Source: Flintibacter sp. KGMB00164
GTDB lineage: Bacteria > Bacillota > Clostridia > Oscillospirales > Oscillospiraceae
Reading direction: 5' to 3'
Assembly: GCF_008727735.1 (NCBI RefSeq)
Contig: NZ_CP044227.1
Coordinates: forward strand, 1,116,001-1,180,000
DNA: 64,000 bases
Position numbers and translations under genes: made by a program. How positions within the stretch are numbered: position 1 is the first letter of the stretch; each line of letters starts with the position of its first letter. This document shows, in pieces, positions 53,044-62,120 of the stretch. Under the pieces are notes generated by a model, which saw only the letters and a program-made list of their open reading frames with translations, searched no databases and was not told the origin of the DNA.

Positions 53044-53067
53044 AGCCGTGCAGGGATCTGCACGGCT
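53044..53067 (-). promoter_or_regulatory. Leader hairpin before the Ser-rich lipoprotein gene
   Basis: Perfect 10-base-pair stem AGCCGTGCAG (53044-53053) / CTGCACGGCT (53058-53067), followed on the minus strand by TTTTCC. It lies between the candidate promoter and the start codon, so it may attenuate transcription. Confidence 0.6.
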
Positions 53068-53104
53068 GGCTGAGGTCAGGCGAAAGGCCTGCCGATTCCT
53101 CTTT

Positions 53105-53133
53105 ATCATAACAAGAAATTTACCACAATACAA
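53105..53133 (-). promoter_or_regulatory. Candidate promoter of the Ser-rich lipoprotein gene
   Basis: On the minus strand TTGTAT (plus 53128-53133), 17 bases, TATGAT (plus 53105-53110). Confidence 0.55.
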
Positions 53134-53193
53134 CCGCATCTTCCCGATAAAATAACCTTAATAGAACTTAAGATGAAATTAAGAGATCCTTTC

Positions 53194-53222
53194 TTGGTGT
53201 GTAAGGGGCGGGTTGTTATACT
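53194..53222 (+). promoter_or_regulatory. Candidate promoter of the YcxB-like gene
   Basis: TTGGTG (53194-53199), 17 bases, TATACT (53217-53222), 26 bases before the start codon. Confidence 0.6.
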
Positions 53223-53248
53223 GTTAAAAAACAGTCGAGGAGCATGTT

Positions 53249-53764
53249 ATGGAATTTGCCTGCAAAACGGTCTATGATCACAAGACGCTGGCCGCCATGT
53301 CCAAGGCGCTGCGAAGGACGACGCGGAAAAAAACCTCCTGGTGTGAATGGCTGCTCTTTCTAGGGCTGGTCGTCCTGGCTCTGGGCACAGTCATGGACGC
53401 ATCCCAGAGTATATGGCGTCGGGGGATCTATTTGACGGTAGTGGTGTTGGTCCTGTTTCTGCAGTGGAAGGGGGACTACCTGAACGCCTTTTTTGCCAAA
53501 CGAAAGGCTCTGCCCGGAACAGATGTATGCCGGGCGCACTTTTACCCCGAGTTCTATGAAACGGAGATCGCCGGCGTTCAGACCCAGTGGCAGTATACCA
53601 AGGTCCAGGCCCTGGTGGAGACCAAGGACTATATCATCCTGATCCTGGGCAAAAACCAGGCTCAGGCCTATGATAAGCGCGGCCTGGAGGGCAGGAGCGT
53701 ACGTGAGTTTTGCGGGTTTCTCAGCCGAAAAACCGGCCTGCATGTGCAGACTTTCCTGCGCTGA
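53249..53764 (+). CDS. YcxB-like membrane protein
   Basis: A 171-residue protein with two adjacent membrane helices (~33-70) between a short cytoplasmic head and a C-terminal domain whose pattern (FYETEIAGVQTQWQYTKVQALVETKDYIILILGKNQA) matches the YcxB family. Function unknown. GAGGAG precedes ATG 53249. It is a single gene followed by a terminator. Confidence 0.82.
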   Translation: MEFACKTVYDHKTLAAMSKALRRTTRKKTSWCEWLLFLGLVVLALGTVMDASQSIWRRGIYLTVVVLVLFLQWKGDYLNAFFAKRKALPGTDVCRAHFYPEFYETEIAGVQTQWQYTKVQALVETKDYIILILGKNQAQAYDKRGLEGRSVREFCGFLSRKTGLHVQTFLR

Positions 53765-53807
53765 GCCGCAAAGCGGATAAAGCTTATAAAATTTATAAAA
53801 ATAACAA

Positions 53808-53851
53808 GGATTCCCTGGTCCGGCCTGAAGGTCGGCACCGGGGAATTTTTT
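53808..53851 (+). terminator. Terminator of the YcxB-like gene
   Basis: Imperfect stem built from TTCCC/GGGAA and an inner CGGCC/GGTCG pairing, followed by TTTTTT. The rest of the ~290-base gap to codB shows only a weak TGGACA-18-TATAGT promoter candidate near 53963-53999. Confidence 0.75.
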
Positions 53852-54051
53852 ATATGCAGGGTGCGCTGAGACGAAACTGTCCAGAAGAATCCAAAGGGCC
53901 ATCCTGGTGCAAAATACCGTATGTTCCAGAGCATTTTTCGGCGTTTTCCTGAGAAAGGAAGAGAGTGAAAATGTGGACAGCAATTCCAGTATTGTGATAT
54001 AGTAAATAGCTGTTGTAAGGAATGAAATAGAAACAGAGGGTGATTGCAAAT

Positions 54052-55293
54052 ATGAAAAAAGACGAAAACAAGCCAAAGAATGCGCAGGTAGACGCCGACT
54101 ACTCCCTGGAAGCAGTACCGGAGTCCGCCCGAAAGGGTTTTTGGAATATGTTCTTCGTCATGCTGGGGTTCACATTTTTCTCTGCCAGCATGAGCGTAGG
54201 CGCCAAGCTGGGCAACGGTCTGGACCTGTCCGGGTTTTTCTGGGCCTGCCTTATTGGCGGCGTGATTTTGTCCGCCTACTGCGGTATCTTGGCCTATATC
54301 GGCTCCGAGACCGGAATGACCATGGACCTGCTGTGCCGCCGCACCTTTGGTGAGAAGGGCTCCTACCTTTCCTCCGCCATTCTGGGCTTTACTCAGATCG
54401 GCTGGTTTGGCGTGGGTGTGGCAATGTTCTCCATTCCTGCCGCCCAGCTGATGGGGGTCAATGAGTGGGCCCTCACCATCATCGCCGGTCTGCTGATGAC
54501 TGCCACCGCGGCCACCGGTATGAAGGCCCTGGAGATCGTCAGCTACATCTCCGTGCCCCTGATCGTCATTCTGGGCATGTACTCCATGATCACCGCCACC
54601 AGCGAAGGCGGAGGACTCACCGCCATCTTTGCCCAGTCTGCCGGCGGCATCACGCTGATGACCGGCATCGGTTATGTCATCGGCTCCTTTATCTCCGGCG
54701 GTACCGCCACCCCCAACTTCATCCGCTTTGCCAAAAACAGCAAGATCGCCGTGTGGACCACTGTGATTGCCTTTTTCCTGGGAAATACTCTGATGTTCTG
54801 CTTTGGCGCGGTGGGCGGCGCTTTTACCGGCAAGGACGACATTTTCTATGTGATGATTGCCCAGGGTCTGGCAATCCCCGCTCTCATCGTGCTGGGCGCC
54901 AACATCTGGACCACGAACAATAACGCCCTGTACACCGGTGGATTGGCCATCTCCAACGTCTCCGGCGTACGGATGAAGTTTACCACCTGGATCGCCGGTA
55001 TCGTGGGCACCGCCCTGGCCATCTGGCTGTACTGGAACTTTGTGGGCTGGCTGAACATCCTCAACTGCGCTCTGCCTCCCATCGGCGCCATCGTGATCCT
55101 GGACTTTTTGAAAAACCGCAAAAAGTTTGCCGCAGACGGTCAGACTGCCGCAGTTAACTGGTTCAACATCGCCGGCATCGTGCTGGGTGCGGCGGTGGCC
55201 AATACTCTGCACTGGGGAATCGCCGCTCTGAACGCTATGATCGTGGCGGCCATCTGCTTCTTTGTGGGCGAACTGCTCCGGAAAGACCGGTAA
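54052..55293 (+). CDS. codB: Cytosine permease
   Basis: A 413-residue transporter of the NCS1 family with 12 helices. Typical segments are FVMLGFTFFSASMSVGAKLG, SEGGGLTAIFAQ and GANIWTTNNNALYTGGLA. It imports cytosine with a proton or sodium ion. ATG 54052 follows AGAGGGTGA. It is 27 bases ahead of codA, so uptake and deamination are co-expressed. Confidence 0.94.
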   Translation: MKKDENKPKNAQVDADYSLEAVPESARKGFWNMFFVMLGFTFFSASMSVGAKLGNGLDLSGFFWACLIGGVILSAYCGILAYIGSETGMTMDLLCRRTFGEKGSYLSSAILGFTQIGWFGVGVAMFSIPAAQLMGVNEWALTIIAGLLMTATAATGMKALEIVSYISVPLIVILGMYSMITATSEGGGLTAIFAQSAGGITLMTGIGYVIGSFISGGTATPNFIRFAKNSKIAVWTTVIAFFLGNTLMFCFGAVGGAFTGKDDIFYVMIAQGLAIPALIVLGANIWTTNNNALYTGGLAISNVSGVRMKFTTWIAGIVGTALAIWLYWNFVGWLNILNCALPPIGAIVILDFLKNRKKFAADGQTAAVNWFNIAGIVLGAAVANTLHWGIAALNAMIVAAICFFVGELLRKDR

Positions 55294-55320
55294 TATATTT
55301 TTAGAGAGGAAGGTACGGTT

Positions 55321-56559
55321 ATGCTGCTGAAAGATCTGCACCTGGGCAATGCCCAGGAGACGGTGGACATTCGGGTCACCGACGGGAAGTTTGCACAGAT
55401 TGCTCCCAACCTGGAGCCCATCCCGGGAGAGGAAACGGTCACCGACTGTGCGGGCAAGATGGTGCTGCCTCCTTTTGTGGAGTCCCACGTACACCTGGAC
55501 ACCTGCCTGACCGCGGGCCGTCCCCGCTGGAACCTCACCGGAACCTTGTTTGAAGGTATCCAGTGTTGGGAGGAGTACAAGCCCTTCCTCACCAAGCAGG
55601 AGGTGAAGGAGCGGGTCAACAAGGCCATCCGGATGCAGGCGTCCAACGGTATCCAGTATGTGCGTACCCACGTGGATATCAACGACCCCAAGCTCACCGC
55701 CCTGGAGGCCATCCTGGAGCTGCGGGAGGAAGTCCGGGACTACATGGACATCCAGATCGTGGCTTTCCCCCAGTACGGCATCTTGAGCTACCCCAAGGGA
55801 GCAGAGCTTCTGGAGCAGGCCCTGAAGATGGGAGCGGATGCCGCAGGTGCCATTCCCCACTTTGAGTTTACCCGGGAGTACTCTGTGGAGTCCCTGAACA
55901 TTTGCTTCGACCTGGCTCAGAAGTACAATAAGCTCATTGACGTCCACTGCGATGAAATTGATGACGAGGCCTCCCGGGGCCTGGAGACCCTGGCCACCCG
56001 TGCCTATGAGACGGGCATGAAGGACATGGTCACCGCCTCCCATACCACCGCCATGCACAGCTATAACAACGCTTATGTCATCCGTCTCATGCGTATCCTC
56101 AAGCTCTCCGGCATCAACTTTGTGGCCAACCCCTGCGTCAACGTCCATCTGGGTGGCCGGGCTGACACCTATCCCAAGCGCCGCAGCATGACACGGGTGA
56201 AGGAGCTTACCGACGAGGGAATCAACGTCTCCTTCGGCTCGGACGATATCTTCGATCCCTGGAATCCCCTGGGCAACGCCAAGATGCGCGACCAGGTGTT
56301 TATGGGCCTGTATACCGGCCATATGCTGGGCTATGACGAGATCGTCAACTCCTACCGCTTTGTTACCACCAATGCCGCCCGCACTCTCCACCTGGGGGAT
56401 GACTACGGCATCGCAGAGGGGAAGGACGCCAACTTTGTTATCCTGGATGCCGAGGACTGGTACGATGCTTTGAACTACGATGCGCCCATCTTGCGCAATT
56501 ACCGTAAAGGAAAACTCATTGCCAGCACAGCCCCCATGGACAAGCAGGTGTTCTTCTGA
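55321..56559 (+). CDS. codA: Cytosine deaminase
   Basis: A 412-residue metal-dependent amidohydrolase converting cytosine to uracil and ammonia. The metal ligands HVHLD (56-60), DVHCDEIDDEA near 205, SHTTAMHSY near 243 and the catalytic Asp in SFGSDDIFDPW near 308 are all in place, as in the E. coli enzyme. It feeds pyrimidine salvage and releases ammonia. Confidence 0.96.
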   Translation: MLLKDLHLGNAQETVDIRVTDGKFAQIAPNLEPIPGEETVTDCAGKMVLPPFVESHVHLDTCLTAGRPRWNLTGTLFEGIQCWEEYKPFLTKQEVKERVNKAIRMQASNGIQYVRTHVDINDPKLTALEAILELREEVRDYMDIQIVAFPQYGILSYPKGAELLEQALKMGADAAGAIPHFEFTREYSVESLNICFDLAQKYNKLIDVHCDEIDDEASRGLETLATRAYETGMKDMVTASHTTAMHSYNNAYVIRLMRILKLSGINFVANPCVNVHLGGRADTYPKRRSMTRVKELTDEGINVSFGSDDIFDPWNPLGNAKMRDQVFMGLYTGHMLGYDEIVNSYRFVTTNAARTLHLGDDYGIAEGKDANFVILDAEDWYDALNYDAPILRNYRKGKLIASTAPMDKQVFF

Positions 56560-56572
56560 TTCCCCGGGAAAC

Positions 56573-56610
56573 GAAATGCGCCGCAGAGCAGCTGCTCTGC
56601 GGCACATTTT
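56573..56610. terminator. Terminator between codA and the ABC-class ATPase gene
   Basis: Perfect stem GCCGCAGAGCA (56580-56590) / TGCTCTGCGGC (56593-56603) with AAATG/CATTT outside it. Short T-runs occur in both directions. Confidence 0.75.
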
Positions 56611-56636
56611 CGTAAGGGGATAAAACTTGTCATCCC

Positions 56637-58337
56637 TTATAGCTGTAAGCCTCGATAGCGGTTGAAACAGGCGAAAAGTTCCTGGGTCCGGGGCCGGGCC
56701 AGAAAGGGCACACCGGAGCGGCCTCCACACAGGGATTCCAGACCTTTTTCATCCAACATAGCCTCCAGCTCTGCCACGATCTGACTCAGAGTGTGTCTCC
56801 TGTCCATCAGGTGCTGCTGGGCGTACACCATGGCGTAGCCCAGGGCGGCGGACTGCTCTCCGTCCCGCAGCTGCTCTACATACCGCAGGTCGATGGTCTC
56901 CCGGTTGATGGACACTCCATCCCGTCCCAGGGATTTAAGCTTGATCCGGTCGCCCCGAAATTCCGGAGATGGGGTGGGGCAACGCTCGAAGCTGGGCAGG
57001 GGTGCAGGCGGCAGAGGAGTGGCGCTGACCGGGAACGCGGCGGCCTCTTGCTTGGCCAGCGCGGTGATGTCTTTGGGGACGTAGCGGTCCATCTGGAGGA
57101 TGGAGTCCGCCACATGGAAGTAGGCCCCCGAGCTTCCGGCCACCAGAATGGTGGAAATGCCGTGCGCCTCATAGAGCTCCCGCACCCGGTCAATGAAGGG
57201 GGTAATGGGCTCCATGTCCCGGTGGATGACCCGCTGCATCAGCTCATCCCGGACCATGAAGTTGGTGGCGCTGGTGTCCTCATCGATAAGCAGCAGGGAA
57301 GTCCCTGCCTCCATGGCCTCTACCACGTTGGCTGCCTGGGAAGTGCTGCCGCTGGCATCCTCCGTGGTGAAGGCGGCAGTGTTCTTGCCGTTGGGCAGGT
57401 CGTTGATGAACATGGAGATATCCGTGCGGCGGATGCTGCGGCCGTCCTCCGAGCGGATTTTCACCGCACTCTCATCGGTGATTACATATTCCCGGCCATC
57501 CCCGGCGATGTGGTTGTATACCCCCAGCTCCAGGGCTTTGAGAAGGGTGGACTTGCCGTGGTAGCCGCCGCCTACAATCAAGGTAACTCCCTGGCGGATT
57601 CCCATGCCGGTGAGTTTGCCCCGGTGGGGCAGGTCCAGGGTGACAGACAGCTCCTGGGGAGAACGGAAGGGGACAGCCTCTTCCATGGACAGGGAGGAGA
57701 CACCGGAGGCCCGGGGCAGGATGCTCCCGTCAGCCACAAAGGCGCACAGGCCCATCTGGGGCAGCGCATCGCGAATATACTGTTGGTCCTCCGCCAGATC
57801 AGCTATGGCCTGGAGATGTGCCGGGTTCAAATTACGGTAAAACAGCGTGTTCTCCACGCACCGGGGGAGCAGATCAAAGAAAATCTTCTCCAGCTCCCGG
57901 GCGTTGATGGTGCGGCCATTGGCGGGAAAACCCACCTCCAGGCGTAGAATCAGACCGCCGGTGTTGGGATTTAGCCGGCAGGCGGTGCGCTCCAGCACCT
58001 CTTGACCGCAGCGGCTGATGGAGATGAGACCGCTGTGTCCCGAGCCCTTGGCCTGGAAGGAGGCTTGACTTGCCTGCTTCCCAAACCGGCGGGTCAACTC
58101 GTCCTGGAGGGCGATACGTTGACAGGGCAGCCGGTAGAGCTCCTTGGGAAAGCCTGCCTGGCGGCCATCCACATGGATGCTCACCTTGGAGGGGGAGGCA
58201 AAGGGATCTCCCTGTACGTGGTCGATAGACAGCACATACCCGGGAAATTGATAGGTTCCCCGGGTGTCCTTGTAAGCGGGGTAGCTCCTGCGGTCAATGC
58301 GGGAGAGCAGAGTTTTCAGGTCGTTGGCGGTCTGCAT
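56637..58337 (-). CDS. Predicted ATPase of the ABC class (PF09818-like)
   Basis: A 566-residue soluble protein. An N-terminal domain (to ~240) holds GTYQFPGYVLSIDHVQGDPFA, the ATP-binding part has Walker A GGGYHGKSTLL near residue 255, LLLIDEDTSATNFM as Walker B, and a Thr/Ser-rich signature region (TEDASGSTSQA). A tail domain closes the protein (RRHTLSQIVAELEAML). This matches the COG3044 'ABC-class ATPase' family, whose physiological role is not established. ATG 58337 has AGGAGG upstream. It follows a 54-residue gene by 24 bases and shares its promoter. Confidence 0.88.
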   Translation of the reverse strand: MQTANDLKTLLSRIDRRSYPAYKDTRGTYQFPGYVLSIDHVQGDPFASPSKVSIHVDGRQAGFPKELYRLPCQRIALQDELTRRFGKQASQASFQAKGSGHSGLISISRCGQEVLERTACRLNPNTGGLILRLEVGFPANGRTINARELEKIFFDLLPRCVENTLFYRNLNPAHLQAIADLAEDQQYIRDALPQMGLCAFVADGSILPRASGVSSLSMEEAVPFRSPQELSVTLDLPHRGKLTGMGIRQGVTLIVGGGYHGKSTLLKALELGVYNHIAGDGREYVITDESAVKIRSEDGRSIRRTDISMFINDLPNGKNTAAFTTEDASGSTSQAANVVEAMEAGTSLLLIDEDTSATNFMVRDELMQRVIHRDMEPITPFIDRVRELYEAHGISTILVAGSSGAYFHVADSILQMDRYVPKDITALAKQEAAAFPVSATPLPPAPLPSFERCPTPSPEFRGDRIKLKSLGRDGVSINRETIDLRYVEQLRDGEQSAALGYAMVYAQQHLMDRRHTLSQIVAELEAMLDEKGLESLCGGRSGVPFLARPRTQELFACFNRYRGLQL

Positions 58338-58361
58338 AGAAAGGTTCCTCCTGTTGCGGTT

Positions 58362-58526
58362 TCACTGGATCCCCCAGCGTTTGGCGATGACAGAAAGCTC
58401 ATCCGGTCCGGCCTGCCGAATTTCTTCCGCATCCAGCAGCATAGCTCCGAGACCGGAGAAAGCCCCGGCATATGCCTCATCCAACAATTTTTGGCGAAGA
58501 AGCTCTGTCTGCTCATGGTCCTCCAT
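58362..58526 (-). CDS. 54-residue protein upstream of the ABC-class ATPase
   Basis: A short acidic protein, opening MEDHEQTELL and closing VIAKRWGIQ. ATG 58526 is preceded by AGGAG at 8 bases, and a TATAAT promoter lies 39 bases upstream, so it is well supported despite its size. It is mostly helical by composition. No family is recognised; gene order suggests a partner or regulator of the ATPase. Confidence 0.65.
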   Translation of the reverse strand: MEDHEQTELLRQKLLDEAYAGAFSGLGAMLLDAEEIRQAGPDELSVIAKRWGIQ

Positions 58527-58564
58527 CGTTCCATCTCCTTTGAACGTCTCAATGTGATATGCTC

Positions 58565-58593
58565 ATTATAATCAGGACTGAGGCGGTTTACAA
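58565..58593 (-). promoter_or_regulatory. Promoter of the 54-residue gene and ATPase
   Basis: On the minus strand TTGTAA (plus 58588-58593), 17 bases, TATAAT (plus 58565-58570). Confidence 0.75.
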
Positions 58594-58624
58594 GAAAAGA
58601 AGGGGGGAGGTCAGGTGATGCGGG

Positions 58625-58652
58625 TTGAAACCAGAGAAATTCGCGGTATAAT
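58625..58652 (+). promoter_or_regulatory. Promoter of the first TetR gene
   Basis: TTGAAA (58625-58630), 16 bases, TATAAT (58647-58652), 30 bases ahead of the start codon. Confidence 0.7.
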
Positions 58653-58681
58653 AAGCCTATCAAACACAGGGAGAGACTGTT

Positions 58682-59266
58682 ATGTCAAATACCACCAAGC
58701 AGGGCCTGGAAGCATCTTTAAAGCGGATGATGCTGAAGAAACCTCTGGACAAGATCACCATCCGGGACATTACCGAGGACTGCGGCGTGAGCCGCATGGC
58801 CTTTTATTACCACTTCAAAGATATCTATGACCTGGTGGAGTGGTCCTGCGTGGAAGATGCCTCCCGGGCGCTCCAGGGAAAGAAAACCTATGATACCTGG
58901 CATGAGGGGCTGCTGCAGATTTTTGAGGCGGTGCTGGAAAACAAGCCCTTTATTCTCAATGCCTACCGCTGTATCAGCCGGGACCAGATGGAGAACTTCC
59001 TGTTCAAGCTGACCTACGGTCTGATCCGAGGCGTGGTGGACGAGCAGAGCCAGGGCGTGGAGATCACCGAGGAGGACAAGACCTTCATTGCGGAATTTTA
59101 TAAATACAGCTTTGTGGGGATCCTGCTGGACTGGATCAAGCAGGGGATGAACGCAGACTATCGGATCATTGCGGAGAAAATCAGTACCACCATGCACGGA
59201 AACGTGTCCAACTCCATTCAAAATTTTGCCCGTGGCGGCAGACACTTTACAGATCAAGGCCGATGA
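58682..59266 (+). CDS. TetR/AcrR-family regulator (DhaS-like)
   Basis: A 194-residue regulator. The N-terminal helix-turn-helix (LDKITIRDITEDCGVSRMAFYYHFKD) is clear, and the C-terminal part is the TetR_C_8 type found in DhaS-like proteins that bind small ligands. It is divergent from the ATPase operon and 122 bases ahead of oleate hydratase, either of which could be its target. Confidence 0.88.
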   Translation: MSNTTKQGLEASLKRMMLKKPLDKITIRDITEDCGVSRMAFYYHFKDIYDLVEWSCVEDASRALQGKKTYDTWHEGLLQIFEAVLENKPFILNAYRCISRDQMENFLFKLTYGLIRGVVDEQSQGVEITEEDKTFIAEFYKYSFVGILLDWIKQGMNADYRIIAEKISTTMHGNVSNSIQNFARGGRHFTDQGR

Positions 59267-59289
59267 TAAGTTTTTTATCATCGGCCTTT
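59256..59289 (+). terminator. Terminator of the first TetR gene
   Basis: Stem GGCCGATGATAA / TTATCATCGGCC (59258-59286) then TTTG. It overlaps the stop codon region. Confidence 0.85.
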
Positions 59290-59388
59290 GTTTGTAAATG
59301 GTAAACCGGCGGAAAACGGGGTAGGATAAAGCCACGATCAAGAGACAGCGCGGCAAAAGCAGCGCAAATTTGGAAAGGTGGCTATCTT

Positions 59389-61362
59389 ATGGCAAAGAAT
59401 CTTGGAAAGTGGACTGCTGCGGCTGCTGGCCTTGCCAGCGCGGGAGCGGCTGTGGTGCTGGCGAAAAAGGCGGCACAGAATAAGCAGGATGCCCAGGCGG
59501 AAAGTCAGACGCAGGACCGCAGTGACTACCGCAACACGGAGTTGGGCCGACACGAGAAAAACTCCAAGGGCATCTATTATACCAACGGCAACTACGAGGC
59601 CTTTGCCCGGCCGGAGAAGCCTGCGGGCGTGGAGGAGAAGAGTGCCTACATTGTAGGCAGCGGCCTGGCCGCTCTGGCGGCAGCCTGTTTCCTGGTGCGG
59701 GACGGACAGATGGATGGCTCCCGTATCCACATCCTGGAGGCCATGGATGTAGCCGGCGGCGCCTGCGACGGCATTTACGACCCTACCCGGGGATATATCA
59801 TGCGGGGTGGCCGGGAGATGGAGGACCACTTTGAGTGCCTGTGGGACCTGTTCCGCTCCATTCCCTCTTTGGAGAAGCCCGGCGCTTCGGTGCTGGATGA
59901 GTTTTATTGGCTCAATAAGCACGATCCCAACTACTCCCTGTGCCGCGCTACCGTCAATCGGGGACAGGATGCCCACACCGACGGAAAGTTTAACCTCAGT
60001 CAGAAGGGGTGCATGGAGATCGTCAAGCTCTTTATGACCCCGGATGAGGACCTGTATGACAAGACCATTGAGGACGTCTTTGACGATGAGGTATTTTCCT
60101 CCACCTTCTGGCTCTACTGGCGTACCATGTTCGCTTTTGAAAATTGGCACTCCGCCCTGGAGATGAAGCTCTATTTCCAGCGCTTCATCCACCACATTGC
60201 CGGCCTGCCTGATTTCAGCGCCTTGAAGTTTACCCGTTATAACCAGTATGAATCGCTGATTCTGCCCATGAAAAAGTACCTGGAGGAGGCTGGGGTGGAC
60301 TTCCAGTTTGGCGTGGAGGTGACCAATGTCCTCTTTGACATCAAGGAAGGCAGAAAGGTGGCCACCGCCATCGAATGCAAGGTAAAGGGCGTGGAGCAGG
60401 GTATTGTGCTTACGGAAAATGACCTGGTCTTTGTCACCAATGGTTCCTGTACCGAGGGGACCATCTACGGCGACCAGGACCATGCCCCCAACGGAGATGC
60501 CGAGGTGCGCACCAGCGGCTGCTGGAGTCTGTGGAAGAACATTGCCAAGCAGGACCCGGCTTTTGGCCGTCCGGAGAAGTTCTGTTCCGATGTGGCCAAG
60601 ACCAACTGGGAATCGGCCACCATCACCACTCTGGATGACAAGATCCTGCCTTATATCAAAAACATCTGCCAGCGGGATCCCCGTACCGGCAAGGTGGTCA
60701 CCGGCGGTATTGTCAGCTGTCAGGACTCCAAGTGGCTGCTGAGCTGGACCATCAACCGCCAGGGGCAGTTTAAGGAGCAGGAGCCGGAGAAGGTCTGCGT
60801 GTGGGTGTACGGTCTCTTTACCGATGTGCCCGGCGATTTTATCAAAAAGCCTATGAAGGACTGTACCGGCAAGGAGATTACCCAGGAATGGCTCTACCAC
60901 ATCGGCGTGCCGACGGAGCTGATTCCTCAGCTGGCCGAGGATAGCGCGGTGTGTGTGCCCACCATGATGCCCTATATCACCGCCTTCTTCATGCCCCGGG
61001 CTGCGGGAGACCGGCCCGACGTAATCCCCGACGGCTGTGTCAACTTTGCCTTCCTGGGTCAGTTTGCCCAGACACCCCGGGATACCGTGTTCACCACCGA
61101 GTATTCGGTGCGTACCGCCATGGAGGCAGTCTACGGCTTGCTGGGTGTGGACCGTGGCGTGCCCGAGGTGTGGGGCAGCGTGTATGACATTCGCTGCCTG
61201 TTGGACAGCTCGGTTTGCCTGATGGACGGCAAGTCTCCTCTGGAGATGGAGCTGCCCGGTCCGCTGAATCTGCTGAAAAAACCGGCTCTTAAACTGATCC
61301 GGGGGACGGTGGTAGAAAAGGTACTGCGGGATCACAACATTCTTCGGGATGATATGATGTAA
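59389..61362 (+). CDS. ohyA: Oleate hydratase
   Basis: A 657-residue FAD-dependent enzyme that adds water to the cis-9 double bond of oleic acid, giving 10-hydroxystearic acid; gut bacteria use it to detoxify unsaturated fatty acids. Rossmann loop GSGLAALAAACF lies near residue 90, the catalytic loop MRGGREME near 142, and FEN/YQRFIHHIAGLPDF and the late FLGQFAQTPRDTVFTTEYS segments match the family. Odd: the first ~30 residues form a hydrophobic segment (WTAAAAGLASAGAAVVLAKK) absent from many homologues, suggesting membrane attachment. GAAAGGTGG precedes the ATG. TetR genes flank it on both sides. Confidence 0.95.
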   Translation: MAKNLGKWTAAAAGLASAGAAVVLAKKAAQNKQDAQAESQTQDRSDYRNTELGRHEKNSKGIYYTNGNYEAFARPEKPAGVEEKSAYIVGSGLAALAAACFLVRDGQMDGSRIHILEAMDVAGGACDGIYDPTRGYIMRGGREMEDHFECLWDLFRSIPSLEKPGASVLDEFYWLNKHDPNYSLCRATVNRGQDAHTDGKFNLSQKGCMEIVKLFMTPDEDLYDKTIEDVFDDEVFSSTFWLYWRTMFAFENWHSALEMKLYFQRFIHHIAGLPDFSALKFTRYNQYESLILPMKKYLEEAGVDFQFGVEVTNVLFDIKEGRKVATAIECKVKGVEQGIVLTENDLVFVTNGSCTEGTIYGDQDHAPNGDAEVRTSGCWSLWKNIAKQDPAFGRPEKFCSDVAKTNWESATITTLDDKILPYIKNICQRDPRTGKVVTGGIVSCQDSKWLLSWTINRQGQFKEQEPEKVCVWVYGLFTDVPGDFIKKPMKDCTGKEITQEWLYHIGVPTELIPQLAEDSAVCVPTMMPYITAFFMPRAAGDRPDVIPDGCVNFAFLGQFAQTPRDTVFTTEYSVRTAMEAVYGLLGVDRGVPEVWGSVYDIRCLLDSSVCLMDGKSPLEMELPGPLNLLKKPALKLIRGTVVEKVLRDHNILRDDMM

Positions 61363-61386
61363 CCCTCTATTAAAATCAAATGGATC

Positions 61387-61425
61387 AGGGGCGGCGTTTG
61401 ATTACGCCGCCCCTTGCATTTTTTT
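61387..61425 (+). terminator. Terminator of oleate hydratase
   Basis: Stem AGGGGCGGCGT (61387-61397) / ACGCCGCCCCT (61404-61414), followed by TGCATTTTTTT. Confidence 0.88.
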
Positions 61426-61439
61426 GAAGGATAAGTTAG

Positions 61440-61471
61440 AATAAAGACAAAATTAGAAAGATGACATTATT
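61440..61471 (+). promoter_or_regulatory. Operator-like AT-rich element before second TetR gene
   Basis: A 32-base stretch starting AATAAAGACAAAATTA and ending TTATT matches a stretch at 62171-62202 at 22 of 32 positions. It ends 4 bases before the ribosome-binding site of the TetR gene, a plausible autorepression site. Confidence 0.4.
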
Positions 61472-61485
61472 TTGGAGGTGTGGGA

Positions 61486-62106
61486 ATGCCTAAGGTCGCT
61501 TATTCAGACGCGGATCGGGAGCGGGTCCGAGAAGATCTGATTACAGTCGCGCTGGAGAAGATGGCGCGGCAAGGGATCCAACATACCACCGTGGAGGAGA
61601 TCTATCGATCGGTAGGCATTTCTCGTACCTTCTTTTATACCTTCTTTCCCACCAAAGAGGATTTGATTGTAGAGGCACTGTATACGCAGCAGCCTAAAGT
61701 TTTGGCTCATGCGCAAAGGCTGATGGATAACCCGGCTTTCAGCTGGCGGGAAGGAGTGCGTCAGTTTCTTGTCTCCTGCTGCTATGGAGAGCAAAGCGGC
61801 ATTGCAGTGATGACGCTGGAAGAGCAGCAGAATCTGTTTCGCCGGCTGTCTCCGGAGAGCTACCAGGTATTCCGGGAGAAGCAGGCCAACCTGTTTGGGA
61901 ACATTTTGAAGTGCTTTGGAATCCGGGCGGACAAGGAGACCATAGGTTTGTTTACAAACCTGAGCCTGACCGTGATGGTGATCCGCCGGGCTGTGCCGAA
62001 AAATCTGCCCTTTCTGGTGCCAGAGGCGGCAGACGCCACGGTGGAGTTCCAGATCAATGCCATTGTTGACTTACTGGAAAAGATGAAGCAAGGTCACGAT
62101 ATCTGA
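61486..62106 (+). CDS. TetR-family regulator
   Basis: A 206-residue regulator with an N-terminal helix-turn-helix (GIQHTTVEEIYRSVGISRTFFYTFFPTK) and a helical ligand-binding C-terminus of unknown specificity. ATG 61486 has TTGGAGGTG upstream; a GTG two codons earlier is less well placed. It lies 123 bases after oleate hydratase and may control it or the uncharacterised gene that follows. Confidence 0.87.
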   Translation: MPKVAYSDADRERVREDLITVALEKMARQGIQHTTVEEIYRSVGISRTFFYTFFPTKEDLIVEALYTQQPKVLAHAQRLMDNPAFSWREGVRQFLVSCCYGEQSGIAVMTLEEQQNLFRRLSPESYQVFREKQANLFGNILKCFGIRADKETIGLFTNLSLTVMVIRRAVPKNLPFLVPEAADATVEFQINAIVDLLEKMKQGHDI

Positions 62107-62120
62107 GTAAAGGGATGAAA

